From Parus major (Eukaryota > Chordata > Aves > Passeriformes > Paridae): a stretch of 64,000 nucleotides of DNA. Below are positions 35,924 through 47,572 of this stretch, in pieces. The position numbers and the translations under genes are program-made. The stretch lies in assembly GCF_001522545.3 (NCBI RefSeq), contig NC_031770.1, forward strand, positions 107,945,664 through 108,009,663. The letters run 5' to 3'. The notes beneath the pieces were generated by a model that saw nothing but the letters and a program-made list of their open reading frames with translations, was not told the origin of the DNA and ran no database searches. Every line of letters starts with the position of its first letter. Within the stretch, counting starts at the first letter, position 1.

Positions 35924-36507
35924 CTCAGCCCAGAAGGCCAAGTGTATTCTGGGCTGCTCCAAGAGCAGCCTGGGCAGGATGGTGAGGGACGAGATTCTGC
36001 CTCTCCACTCCACCTGGAGTGCTGTGTCCACCTCTGGGCTCCTCACACAGACAGACAAGAACCTGTTGGAGTAAGTCCGTAGGAGGCCACCAAGATGCTC
36101 AAAGGGCTGGAACACCTCTCCTTTGAAGACAGGCCAAGAGAGTTGGGGGTGTTCAGCTTGGAGAAGAGAAAGCTCCAGAGAAACCTTATTTTGTGCCTTT
36201 CAGTATTTAAAAGGGGATAATAAGACAGGTGAGAACAGACTTTAGTAGGGCCTCTTGTGATAGTACAAGAGGTAGTGGTTTTAAACTGAAGAAAAGTTGA
36301 TTTAGATTGGATGTAAGGAAAAAGATTTGTATGATGAGGGTGGTGAGGTACCCTGGCACAGGTTGTTCAGAGAATTTTTGGATGCCCTATCCCTGGAAGT
36401 GCTGGGGCTTGGGGCAACTTGCTCTAGTAAAAGGTGTCCTGTGGCAGTGGGACTGGAAAGAGATGACCTTTAAGATCCCTTCCATTCCAAACCATTCTAT
36501 GATTCCA
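35924..36507 (+). mobile_element. CR1 LINE 3' portion with decayed reverse-transcriptase C-terminus
   Basis: The longest CR1 copy here, about 585 bp, sense on the + strand. It starts inside the C-terminal part of CR1 ORF2, readable as AQKAKCILGC and RDEILPLHS in one frame. After frame disruptions, KMLKGLEHLSFEDRPRELG and FSLEKRKLQ follow. It then runs through AGTATTTAAAAGGGGATAAT and GTTTTAAACTGAAGAAAAGT to CCATCCCTGGAAGTGCTGGG-like sequence (CCTATCCCTGGAAGTGCTGG). The true CR1 tail is GACCTTTAAGATCCCTTCCA followed by CCATTCTATGATTCC. Internal deletions and frameshifts make it inactive. Open frames of 73-81 codons at its left end belong to the repeat. Confidence 0.95.
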
Positions 36508-36552
36508 ACACTGAAAGCTCCCTCCCAACCCCAACCATTCTGATTTTATGAC
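36508..36552 (+). mobile_element. Second CR1 3' tail directly after the first
   Basis: AAAGCTCCCTCCCAACCCCAACCATTCTGATTTTATG-type sequence (key words CTCCCTCCCAACCCCAAC, CATTCTG, TTTTATGAC) is another copy of the last 40 or so bases of a CR1 3' end, abutting the terminus at 36507. It differs in wording from the first tail (CCCAACCCCAAC versus CATTCCAAACC), so it is not a simple recent duplication. Confidence 0.7.
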
Positions 36553-38756
36553 TGCTTTAAGTCCTTATGTTACTCTAATAGAAAAAAATGGTACTTGGAG
36601 ATGCTGTTTTAGGTCTCTCGAGTAACAGATTTTCAACTTTTTACATCTACTTGTGTAGCATTATTTCAATGTACTTTGAAGTTGAACTGCCTGACATACA
36701 GTTAGAATGATAAAATAACTTCAGATTTTAATTTCACTTGTAATTAAATTTCAGGATAGCATTCCACAACTTTCAGTGAAGATTTCAGTAAAATTGAGAA
36801 ATGGTTTATGTCACCCTCACTTTAATGTCACTTTCCTAGATGGCTTTTTCTACTCATATTTCAGGCTCTTGGATGTTATCAATTAGGACTTTTTAATAAA
36901 ACACATTCATAAACTTCTATTTGCTTAACTTTGTAGATTTTCTCAATTTTTTTTATTTTTTTGCCATACAGCATGTGTGTGGCCAGAAAGCTTTTAGGTT
37001 GTTGTAGGAAATACTTTACATGCTTCTAAACTCCCATGTACTTGTGTGAGTGTTGAGTGGCCAGATACTGTCTCCCTGAGCCGTGCTGCTCATTTATACA
37101 TAGCATTAGTGATTGAAATCTCTTCCTGATGTTAAGTGATCTCATTATATCGACTTTTTTCTGGTTTACAGAGGTTTAGGTTTTTTTAGGTTTATAAAGT
37201 TTCTTGCAGTGTGTTCTTGTCATGCTTAAATTTGTTAAAGTATGGAGAAATGATGTTAAGTTTTACGGTTGGCAGTATGGTTTCCATTCATCTTTTTGCA
37301 GTATTTTTTTGTCAGCCATACTTTTCAAGTGATTAGCAGGGTTCAATAAAACGTTGCACTGCTATTTAGGACACCAGTAGATCAGATTGGTATTTTAAAT
37401 GCATTTTTTTCCCCTCTGCTTGTAAATCTGTAGTCTGAAAACCAGTCTGAAAAGACCTGGACTTGCCTGCATACTCTATTCCCTGCTAGGATGGATGTGG
37501 ATGGTCTGGGACACCTTGGTTGGTATTTGACTTACCCAGTTTTCACTGGAGGACAGATTTATTTTCTAAGCACTTTGAAATTTGTGGTAGGATCTTCTTT
37601 GTGGTGTATGATGTAGGGCTTTCAATTTAGCACATATTGGGATGTTTTTATATAAACCTCTCTGGTGCAGTGAGGATCATCCTTTTCTGTTAGTTTTAAG
37701 CCCCAAAATAAAGTTAAAAGAAAACAAAGTAAAAAGTCTTAGATACTGTTGTGATTTTCATGGAGCATTGCCTTATATCTTTGATTATTTATTACTGTTA
37801 CTCATGTAGTAATTTTAAATAATTGACTATTAAAAGTTGTCCAAAGCAGGTGATAAAACCAAAGAGGAAGTATCTAAGTCTGCCATTCACATGAAGTGTA
37901 ACACTGCATGGGTAGGAGATTTGCAATTTCTCAGTCTTGATGAATCATCTGTACTTGACCTTCCAAATAAAATTTTAAAAATTGTTTTCATCAACAGACA
38001 GTTTGAACCTAAGGGTATTGTGTAGGAGTTGTCACGGAAATTGTGAGGTGAGAATGGACTAGGGAAGGAAGTGATAAAAAATTAAGTACTAGAGAAAGAA
38101 TAGGACAGAAAGAAGGTGTTGAGCAGGAGGAAATGAGTAGCAAATTTTTGCAGGAGCATGGTTACAGTGTCAATTAAAGGAAATTTGGATGTGAAGGTAA
38201 GTGTAAATCATTGGGAAATCTTTGGCTGAAAAGTTGCTATACCTGTGATGTTTTGAAGTGACTGAAGTGTACACTGGTTTCATCAGCACTTGGATGCAAA
38301 GAATCAGCCAAAAGAATATAAGGAGTTTAGGTGGAAAATGAACTGCATATGGTTTGCTAGTAGGGATAAAGACAGATGGATTTTGGAATATACAAGTTGT
38401 TGCTATGCTCTATTAGAAATGAAGGTAGAGCATTTCAAATTGCAGCTGGCTTTATAGTTGATGTTTATTTGCAATGGCAAGACACCCAAGTGTGCAAGTA
38501 AGAAGGTTTCCATTAATGGCCTTCATAGAGAATGCTTAAGGCAGAAAAAGGGAAACTTCATTGTATCTGGAATGATGGATTTCATTAATGAAAAATTAAG
38601 TTCAGTATTAAATAGAATTTAATCAGCCTGAACTGAGATTTGGGCACTGAAATCCACGTAAGGCTCAGACAGCAGAAAGTACTATAAACTTTTGAAGACT
38701 GCCTGGACTTTTTTTAAGTTACATACTTTATCATCCCCTGTGGAATTTACACTGAA
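36553..38756. other. AT-rich non-coding sequence, no gene seen
   Basis: No gene or repeat recognised. A strong donor, GTGAAG|GTAAGTG, at 38197 follows a weak acceptor at 38153. The 43 bases between are open in one frame, too short to call. A 62-codon open frame at 37837-38025 lacks splice support at its left edge and has no known motif. Confidence 0.55.
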
Positions 38757-38797
38757 TGATGTCAGAGCTCCCTTCCAACTCAAATTGTGCTATAGTT
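38757..38797 (+). mobile_element. Possible decayed CR1 3' tail
   Basis: TGATGTCAGAGCTCCCTTCC then AACTCAAATTGTGCTATAG resembles the final 40 bases of CR1 (GATGATCT, CTCCCTTCCAAC, ATTCTATGAT) after heavy decay. Only this short stretch is similar, so the call is tentative. Confidence 0.4.
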
Positions 38798-41700
38798 GTA
38801 TTTAGTTTGATGGTTTATAGCATACTTAGCTTCACTTCCTTAACACGTGTTCAAAAATGCCTGGTCTGGGAAGTTAGGATCTGTCTTCCATCTGCCTCCT
38901 ACCTGCAAACAGGTTTAGAAAGAGACACTTGAATTCTGGCCCTCTATTCCAGATACAAGGTCAATGTAGAACAGACTATTTTGTTAAGAATGCCCATTTG
39001 TTTCAAGAGTGCTCTCATGGAGTTCTGGGAGGAGTTTCAGCCTGGACTGCAGCCACCTGGATGGGTCTTGTATCGCAGAGATTTGCCGTGCATCCACAGA
39101 ATGGGGATCAGGCTCCAGAGGCTGTTAAGGGTTTCTCTGTTCCTTGATCCTTGTGAGCTGGACCAAGGTGCCACCAGGGACAGAAGTCCTCAGTACCAAA
39201 CTGAGAACCTGACCCTTCATGACATGTGTGTTTATGGAGAAATTGTGGAATTCTGGAGTTGTGGTACCTATTCATAGAGCTCTTTTTTATCCAACTGTGG
39301 TTTGAAAGTGCATATTCGTAGATTTGGTAGGAGGTGGTTTGGAACCAGTTTGTATCCCCCTGCCAAAATGTCCCATACATCTATGGTGGCATGGGTTGGG
39401 AATAGTATTATCTTACTGGTGTGGAATCATCAGAGGAAAGAAAATTATTAGAGGCAAAGACAGAATAAATTTAATGAGATGGTGTGACACTGGAAGACAA
39501 GAGGCCACTGTGAAAAATAAAGGTTTTTTTTTTTGGTGGTTTAATTCTCTCTAGAGTACTGTCTCCTTCTAAAAGCTGCTCTGTTGTTAACTCAAATTTC
39601 TTTTGAGATGCTACAATTTAAAATCATTGGGTAGTGTATTTCATAGTCAAACATACTGTAATTAATGCTTTTAGTTTGATTTATAACAGTGTGTATTTTT
39701 CATTTAATTTTAAAAGTTTACCTTGTGTATGGTATCTCTTTTTTCCTTTTCTCTTTAAATACATGTTTCATTTAGTGTCTGCAGATCTTACTTCAGTGCT
39801 GACTATGTGAAATCTTACTTGCTGTGATTTGAATTGTGGCATCATAAATTAAAGTACTGAGAGGCTACCAATTCTATTTTCCTGCCTGGGCAGTGTACTG
39901 CTGAGAAAGTAAAACAAATTTAACAAATACAGAAATTTAAAATGCATAGGTTTCTGGGCTGTTAACATAATTTTTGAATGTGAGTATTGAAGTTGAGACC
40001 TTCTCTTTAGTATATTGATGTTGGAAAATGAAGACTATGTGGTAGCTGAATTTCCATTGACACTTTTTTTGCCATTTCTAGCAGTACTTACTTTAAACAT
40101 TGAACGTTTCGCCCCTGTTATTTCAACTGTTCCTTGAAAATGACCATTTCAAATCAATATTAAAGCTACATGTCTCATGCTGGTGTGTCACGTGATAATG
40201 TCATTTATTTTCACTTTTAAAGTTGCTGATCGTAGTGGAAAATAACTTTAAATACTATTTTAGCTATTTTATTATATCTGTAGGTATTTTTACAGCTTAA
40301 CTCTCTTAAGAGGTGCAAAAGAAGAAACTGGTTTTTCAAGTACTATTTTATTCTTTGCTTTCAAGTGCTATTTTTCCCTTTGCTATTTATTTAAATAATA
40401 ATGCTTAGCTCAGAAATGCTACTTCTGGGTTTCGTGTATTTGTAGATAAAAAGTATTTAGAGGAGGTTTCATAACAAAACCAATTTTTTTTTTGTTTCAT
40501 GATAAAAACACAGTTTAAAGTTGGATTATGAATGTTGTCCATATAGATCCAAATTAAAAAATGTAATAGTTACAACTTTATTTTTATAGCTCATGGAGAG
40601 AAATGTTTAGTGACTATTACAAGATAGTCAATCAGCATTAAGATGTTGCTTTTTTTTCTATTATTTAACTGAGAATTTATATATTAATTAGTGTTATAAT
40701 TTAGTAAGTTGTAGGGAATTATTGGAAGGTTAAAATTATTGGAAAAAAGTCTCCTTTTTGGAATAACTCCTTGGAATTTCAGTGTTTAAGCAACGTGGAA
40801 TTTTCAGTGATTTGACTTAATTTAATTTATCTCAGCAGAGTATCCCTTAAATAATTCTTTATAAATCAAATTCAAACATGTACTGGAATATTTCCCAAGA
40901 TTATAGGGCAGTATGAGCTACTGCTACCTTATACATAATGTTAAAATTCAGGAAAGAAATTTTATATTATTTTTATTACAGCAAGAAAATATTTTTGTGG
41001 AAAATTAGTACTTAAGCAGCCTATTTTTCATTTTCTACAAATGTTGTCATGAAGAAGAGATGTGGACTCGCTGATCCTTCCATCATTCACCCATTTTCAC
41101 CCTTTCTGCTCACAGAAATTGATGCCACCTTAGCTTATGCTTACAGAGTTCCAAATATTAAATGCGATTGCATGGGTACTGTATGTTAAAAGCTGTTGAT
41201 TGTGCTTCTGAAAGGAGTATAATTAATCTAAATACTATTTTATTGGAAATATACAAAGCTGAATATCTTAAAGCACTGTCTGGGTATATTAGGCCAGTTT
41301 TCTTATGGATTCTGAGAAGCAGGATCCTTCTCTTAGTCCAAATGTAACAGGACAGAATTTGCCACCTAATACATACTCCTTTGTTCTGGCATCTAAACAG
41401 CAGCTTAATGTGTGTTCTGTTGCTTAAAAGTTATACAGAAAGTGGCATGGCTAATTGAAATTAGAAACAAATTGAGCTAATAAATTTTTTTAAAGATTCT
41501 GTGGATGCAATATCAGAAACAGGATGAATGGATAAAATAATTTTAAAATGTGTTTCTCTTTAGGGGCACTTTATAATCACAGCATAGTAACAGAAGTTTG
41601 TTAAAGTTGTAACCTTATTGAACTTAGTTGTATAAATTTTTCAAATCAGAAATGGAAGGACTGAAGTGACTTCAGGCAGCTGCAGCTGTTTGGGGGGAGT

Positions 41701-42299
41701 GTCTTTGGTGCAGCTGAGAAGGAGCAAAGGAGTGTGTGTGAAATAGCTGAGGATGCAGCTGTTATTTCAGAATTAATCTTAAAATAAGGTCACCTTGGAA
41801 AAAAAAAATTTTGTGCTTTAATTAGTTTTTGTTTTTTTATTTTTTTTTTTTTCAGCTAGAGGTATAAATAATAAGAAATTGATATTTTAAAAACTACAAT
41901 AAGCATCTAATATAGATGAGGAGCCCTAGTAAAAATCACTATGCAGTTCTGCATCTTTTAATATTTCCTGGGGTTATTATACTTTACACGTTTTAATGTG
42001 ACAAAATTCAAACACTTTGAATTATGCTATTAAAAAATTTTAAACATGGCTTTTGAAATAATAATTTTTGCTCCAAAGCAGAATTTCGTAACAGTGGAAC
42101 TGAATGAGGACTTCCTTGAAATCTAAAGGCAATAAAGCTTTTTTTTGGGCAGTTGATTCCTCTTTTGGGGTTTCTGAGAGGCTGGGTGCTATGAGTAGGC
42201 ATTTTTAGTCTGGGTGAGCTCAAACAATTTTGAGAGTAAAGTGTGCACTTTGAGGTATGGGAGGAATAGTTCACTTTCCATTGTGAGCTGCCAGGCAAT
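38798..42299. other. AT-rich non-coding sequence, no gene seen
   Basis: No recognised gene. A GC-richer patch at about 39030-39290 has open frames of 72-98 codons in three frames and reads like a decayed repeat or retrocopy, but I cannot identify it. A 13-T run at 41840-41852 followed by CAG makes an acceptor-like site at 41855, beyond which the sequence is AT-rich without a useful open frame. Confidence 0.5.
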
Positions 42300-43330
42300 T
42301 CGAATTCCGAAAGAAGAACGTTATTAGTTACACGTAATTTTAAAGTAGTCTGAAAAGCAGCAGCACATTTACATGATCTCGATGTGGATATAAGTATATG
42401 GTTTTAAGCAGTGTCCTTTTCTGAACAGAATTAAACCAGGAACCTGTAATCTGTTGTAAATTCAGCTCAAGGCAGCTTGCTAGAAGTTAAATAACATTAA
42501 TGTTTTAGTTGGAGCTCGTGTAGAAGAGGTATTATTTTAAACAAAAATGAAGTCTACAGCTATCTGGTTGTGAATGTCTCTCAATTACAGTGGCGTCCGT
42601 GGATCTTGGATCTGAATGAAGATTTGGCTAGAAATTCTCCACATCCTTAGTCTGTGTTTTCCTCTGAATAAGAAACAGCATGTGTGAATTACATTTGCTA
42701 TAATCCGCTCCATACAGGAGGCTAAAATTTTCAGTGAAAAATGATTATGCATGGTTGAAAACAATTCTGATTGAGGCAGATAGATGCCTTTTTAGTTTAG
42801 CTCGTTAGGAGTTGGAGATATTTTTAGAAGTACTGCTGAGTGGTCAACATTTTAATATTTATCTAAAGACAAACGTATGAATACAAAGTAACTGTGCCAT
42901 TGCAGACAATCACATTCCAACGGTGGTGTAACTTCCTGCATTTAACCGAACATGAAACATTATTCAGTGAAAAGGAAAAATACTCTTTTTCCTGAGTGTG
43001 CTACCCAAGCAATTAGAATGAATTGCTACTACTGTAAAGTGGGGAGTTACTGAATGAGATAATCTGTATTTAAGCTTTCCATAATACAAGCCTACATAAT
43101 AAAAACATGTTCTCTTCTGCATCAACTTAAAATATTTTTACAGTTGTATCTACCAAGTTTATGAAGCGGTTTCTCCTTGCTTTCACAAAAACGGAACATT
43201 TTTGTGTGTTATGGAAATAAATTTCAGTTTAACTGCTGAAAGTGCTGCGATGCTCACAGCGTTTTCGAAGGAGTTACGAACTCCAAAGACATACCCAGGT
43301 CCTCGCTTCCCAGTTTCAGTCAAAACAAAG
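42300..43330. promoter_or_regulatory. Possible conserved regulatory block, CpG-retaining
   Basis: I count about 21 CpG dinucleotides in this roughly 1.03 kb, against about seven in 40081-41080. It lacks T runs and recognisable repeats. It contains enhancer-like words: TTATGCATGG (POU-like), CTCAATTACAG and TTTAATATTTATC (homeodomain-like), and GGAGTTACGAACTCC (6-bp arms, 3-base spacer) near the right end. This profile is typical of conserved non-coding DNA protected from CpG decay. It is far below a CpG island and has no TATA-led promoter layout. Function and conservation are inferred. Confidence 0.3.
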
Positions 43331-45640
43331 AAACTTTTTCCCTTTGCTGCACATATATGAAAACTACCAAACTGAAATGATGGCTGTGGGGGTTTTTTCA
43401 GGGGAAAAGGTAGAGCTCAGTGGAAAATTATCTATTTGTAAAGCTTCTGAATTATGAACAGTTGTGTAAAATGCAGCAACTTTAGTAACTTCCAATACAT
43501 TACTGATAGACTGGAGTCTGAGTATAGTTAAGATACAAAATTAATGCTATATATTTAGTGCCTCATTTCCAGTTACTCATTTGACCTTAATGTGGAAATT
43601 CAGTCAACTATTATAATTAAAAATGGCATTTTCTTGGTTTCCCATTTGGAACTGAGACAAGGAACTGACTGCATCTTATAGAGGATAAGTAATATTCTGT
43701 ATGCACAAAGTTCAGCTTAGTTTTATTTTTTAAATTAACATTGAGTAAGGTAATGGAATAATACTGTGTTTGTAATTGCTATTAAAGAAAAAAAAAATTA
43801 AAAGAAGTGAATTTCTCTTCATTCATATGAAACCACTTAAGGGAAAGGTGAAATCCAGTTTGGGTTGTGAGCTGAAGAGAATCCTGAAGGAAAAGAAAGT
43901 ACTATTTAGCTTCAGATTCTAATTCATGCAGAAATGTTCCTTCTCAAATGTTCCTTTTGAATTAAAAAGGCTAAATTGCAGCTTTGACTGCAATTATCAG
44001 TACATCTTGGCTACTACATCAATGAAGGCTGTCATGGGTGAGAGACCACTATCTAAGAATTGGAAAATCTGTTGTGAATAAATCCTACACAAACTCATGT
44101 AAAAGAAATGCAGAGAGAAAATATTCATCCTAGTGAAAAAATATAATTTTCGAGGTGCTGTTTCCCTGTCTCCCAGCAAATTAGAGAGGTCAAACTGCTG
44201 GCAGCTTGTAAAACAGAAACAGTTAGCCCATGGCTTCACATAAAAATGCAGAAAGTTATTGCTTATATCCCAGCTTTGCATTTAAACCAAGAACTAACTG
44301 CTGTTTGTATTTTTAAAAATAGAAGTCTGTTTACTTTGATTAAGCAATCTTGTGAACTGCAAATATTTTTGACCCTCCCACACCTCTCCCATATATTTTT
44401 TTCTTTTGTCTTGGGTAGAAGTAATGAATCTCAGGGATTGTATCTGGACTGTCAGTGGGATATAATATAATTTACTTTACTGACTGATTCCCTTCCAGAC
44501 GTCTACATGGTTTGAAAACTGGATTATGGTGTTTAAGATACAAACTGTCTGCCCTTACTTGTCACAGAAAAATACTTGTCAGTTAAGCCACAAACTCATA
44601 TAAATAAGACTTTAGTCTCAGAGCAACATATTTATTAACAGATCTTTGAAAGTATGAGTTCAAAAGCTCAGTTTTGCAGAAATTCTGACTTATGTAAGCT
44701 TTATATGCCTAATAGGAGAATGTATTTTTTTAATGGAATTTGTAAAGACAAATAGGAAAAGGGAAATGGGAGATGGCGTTACCTCGTTACAGAAAGAACA
44801 GCTCTAGCATAAGTGAGAAAAAATAAGAAATGAGTAAATGCATGAGGAATTGAGTACAGATTTTAATGTAGATTACATTATTCCTTGTATTTATTCAAAA
44901 TAGAGTTTACTTAACATGTGCTACATTAAAGCTGTGACTTTTAAATAATATAGAATATTGTCAGACCTTATCTAGGCATTTCTTTAAGTGTATTGTAAAA
45001 CCAGACAGAAATAGTAAAGTGATTGTGTCTTTATCACTCTTCTCTCTCTTTTTATTTTTAAATACTAACTTCTGCTTAATTAGAACGGATCTATACTTTC
45101 ACACTGCATTAGGCATTAATTATGTCCTGCAATTTCTACCACCCTCAAGGAAGCAACAAACCCACCAGTTTGCGGACCGTACCAACATTTTAACAAAATA
45201 CTTATTTCAGAGTGTTTCTGCTATTGCATTTATTCCACGTCTCCATGACACTCCTTCCTGTGTGGCAGAAAGATACCTATGATTTAGAAACCAAGAAAAT
45301 CAGCCAAACATTAATTTTGCTTCATCCTGTGAAATATTTCTTGTCATTCACATTGGGTATTCTAGCATGTTCTTACTGGCCTAAAAAATACATGATTCAA
45401 TCTCACTTAGGAAATTTTCTGTGTTTCTTAAAGAATCTAAAACAGCAGGAACACATCCATGTGTTAGTCTAAATAACCCAGCCATGGTGTCAGGGAGACT
45501 TGGATCAGCACTGTTGCCTGAATTAAGGTCCCTTGACCTGCTGTGGTTCCTCTGGTTCTGTAGCTCTGCCACCCTCCAACCCCTTGAGTTCATATTTCCC
45601 ATATGAAGAGGTGTCCTGAATAGCAGCTGACTGCACTCAC
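43331..45640. other. AT-rich non-coding sequence, no gene seen
   Basis: No recognised gene or interspersed repeat. Open frames of 61-94 codons occur on both strands (for example 43997-44281 minus, 45019-45282 plus) without motifs or good flanking splice sites. Confidence 0.5.
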
Positions 45641-45811
45641 CGAGTGGAAGGATCTCAGCTGGGCAGTGGAATGCTCAGTGTTTGATCCCTGTGGAGATTC
45701 TTGAGCTTGAGGCTCTTGGGGTGTTTCAGGGACTTTTTCTGGTAGCTCAGAGAATTTGTAAGTGACAGCTATAGGTGCTTCAGGACCAGGGAGGGAAGTT
45801 AAAATGGTTAC
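45641..45811 (-). other. Candidate internal exon, 171 bp, minus strand
   Basis: Read on the minus strand, a long pyrimidine-rich run ends in TGTTTTAATCAAG (acceptor before 45811). The right-hand limit is a good donor, CACTCG|GTGAGTGCAG, after 45641. Between them 171 bp, exactly 57 codons, are open in phase 0 to phase 0. The predicted peptide is hydrophilic and rich in Pro, Glu, Gln and Ser (for example FSELPEKVPETPQEPQAQES), like a disordered linker. A second in-frame-usable acceptor, CCCTCCCTGGTCCTGAAG, lies 34 bases further in. The frame stays open outside both ends (45590-45898). I recognise no protein. It runs against the overall + strand skew, which counts against it unless a second, oppositely oriented transcript exists. 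Confidence 0.22.
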
Positions 45812-47092
45812 CTTGATTAAAACAGAGGCAATGTTAAAAGAAAGTGAGGGAAGGCATCTGCTATATGAGGAATTGGACTGTGCTAAAGCAAAGACCATGT
45901 ATTAAGTTGCTGGCCTGAAAGAAATTGCTTGCAGCAGAGCATAATTCCATGACATAAAGTAATAACCCAGGATTTTGGCTTAACCCTGGATTCTTAAATT
46001 TTTTTTTTTGCTGTAAGTGATTATTTGTGAAAGCTGGAGTGTGCCTGGAAGGGGTGAGGCATGGATTGGTGGGGCAAGGACCACACTTTGCTGGATGAGG
46101 GGGTAAAACTGAGATGAGAAGACAATGGCGTGGCCTCAGGGCCTTGGTTGACCTCCTTGTACAGGGAACATTGAAAGAGGGAAAAATACGTGTTATCTTA
46201 AGACAAGTAGCCCATCTTCAGACTGACATTTCCAAAGTTATGAATACAGACTTTTGTGGCTCTAAGTGTTGTTTAATGCCATATTTGTGTATAGATTTAT
46301 TTGTCTGTGTTGTGGTAGCACTCAAAGAGCCCAGTCATGGACATGGTGGCTTTATTCAGATGGGAAGACAAACCCTGTTTCCCAGGGTTTGTACCCTGAG
46401 CCCTGGCATGGACCAAATGTTACATGGAAAAGTTCTTCCTGCTTGAGAGGGTGGGTGAGTTTGTATGGCTCAAATTGAGCTAAATCTGATGAGTTAGGAG
46501 GGGTTTGTCTCTAAGAATGAGCTGAACTTCAACCCTTGGAGCTGTGCCAGTAAATTGTAACAGGCTACTCCTTATTTACTGATACAGACCTGTGTTGGCT
46601 TTGAAGGACTGGAGCCCAAATTGTTCTGCATCTGAGTTTGTTAGTGAAGAAGAGCTTTTTCCTTTCTATGGTAGCATCTTGTTAAAATTAGGAAATCCAT
46701 GCCTGCTGCCTGTTGTTAGTGGCAGTGCTGTTTCCTGTCATACATCATGAATACCAGGAATGTACATTCAAGTGCATCAAATTAAGGAAATAATTTATTA
46801 TGTAGAAGTTACGGCAGTGTTCAGCACCAAAGAACTCTTCAGTGCAACGTATAAATTTCATTTATTCAGCTTTTTTAGATTTAGCTGCAGAACTATCCTG
46901 CTGCAGCTCAAGAATCTACTCAGGAAATTTTGAAAAGTGTTCAAGGAAAACTATACAGCTTACTTTCTTAAACTGTAAATATTGCTGACAGATACTGCAT
47001 CCGGAGAAGGGACTAATTCTTGGTTTTAAGCAGGCAGATTTCTAGAAGCCAAATGTCTGACTATTCCTGTACAAATTAAGATTTTTCTTGAC

Positions 47093-47110
47093 TTTTTTTT
47101 TTTTTTTTTT
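47093..47110 (+). repeat. 18-base T homopolymer
   Basis: Eighteen T followed by ATGGGTG. An A run of 13 bases on the same strand follows about 80 bp later (47191-47203), so the two could pair. No element is recognised between them. Confidence 0.95.
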
Positions 47111-47497
47111 ATGGGTGATTTGAAGGAAATAATTAAATTAAATATTTGCCTTCTTAAAAGACAAGAAAAAAGGCAAACAAGACTGGAGTTAAAAAAAAAA
47201 AAAGTTTTTTATTAAGAAACCCCTCTAGGAAAATGGACTGGGAAAGCCAGTGCCTGCACTGGTCCTGCACCGTATTTTCCCATCAATTCACACTAAGAAA
47301 TAAGGCAGACTAGAAACATTTTCCTTACTCTCTGGTATTTCCAGTGTCATCTCACTTCTTTAGCCTTCTGCTATGTTATTTCTTCTAAATAACATTTTTG
47401 TAGTTAAGATAAAGATTTGATGCTTCCTACATAAATCCTCATATGGTTTCGTGTGAGTTGTATAAATTTTTTCACTGTGCAGATTGAGTGTATAATT

Positions 47498-47572
47498 TAT
47501 TTAAATATTTAAATAGACTAAAACATTACATTAGATTGTACTAAACTACATTAGATTGTAGACTAAAACATT
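47498..47572. repeat. 18-bp palindrome plus nested direct repeats
   Basis: A perfect AT palindrome (arms TATTTAAAT and ATTTAAATA, 47498-47515) abuts GACTAAAACATT (47516-47527). That 12-mer recurs at 47561-47572. Between the two lies TACATTAGATTGTA twice (47527-47540 and 47547-47560). The order is therefore palindrome, A, B, B, A. Confidence 0.9.

Noticed and set aside
35853..36115. Open frames of 73 and 81 codons on opposite strands.
   Set aside because: They lie in the left end of a CR1 copy. The + strand frame is the decayed C-terminus of CR1 ORF2.
37837..38025. A 62-codon open frame with natural-looking composition.
   Set aside because: It has no ATG start, no pyrimidine tract upstream, no donor and no motif.
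38154..38196. A 43-base segment before a strong donor GTGAAG|GTAAGTG.
   Set aside because: The acceptor is poor and the segment is too short to judge. Isolated donors are common.
43242..43457. A translation with RFRRSYELQRH, reminiscent of a C2H2 zinc-finger helix.
   Set aside because: The second cysteine and the distal histidine at finger spacing are missing and no tandem fingers follow. More likely chance in a CpG-retaining non-coding block.
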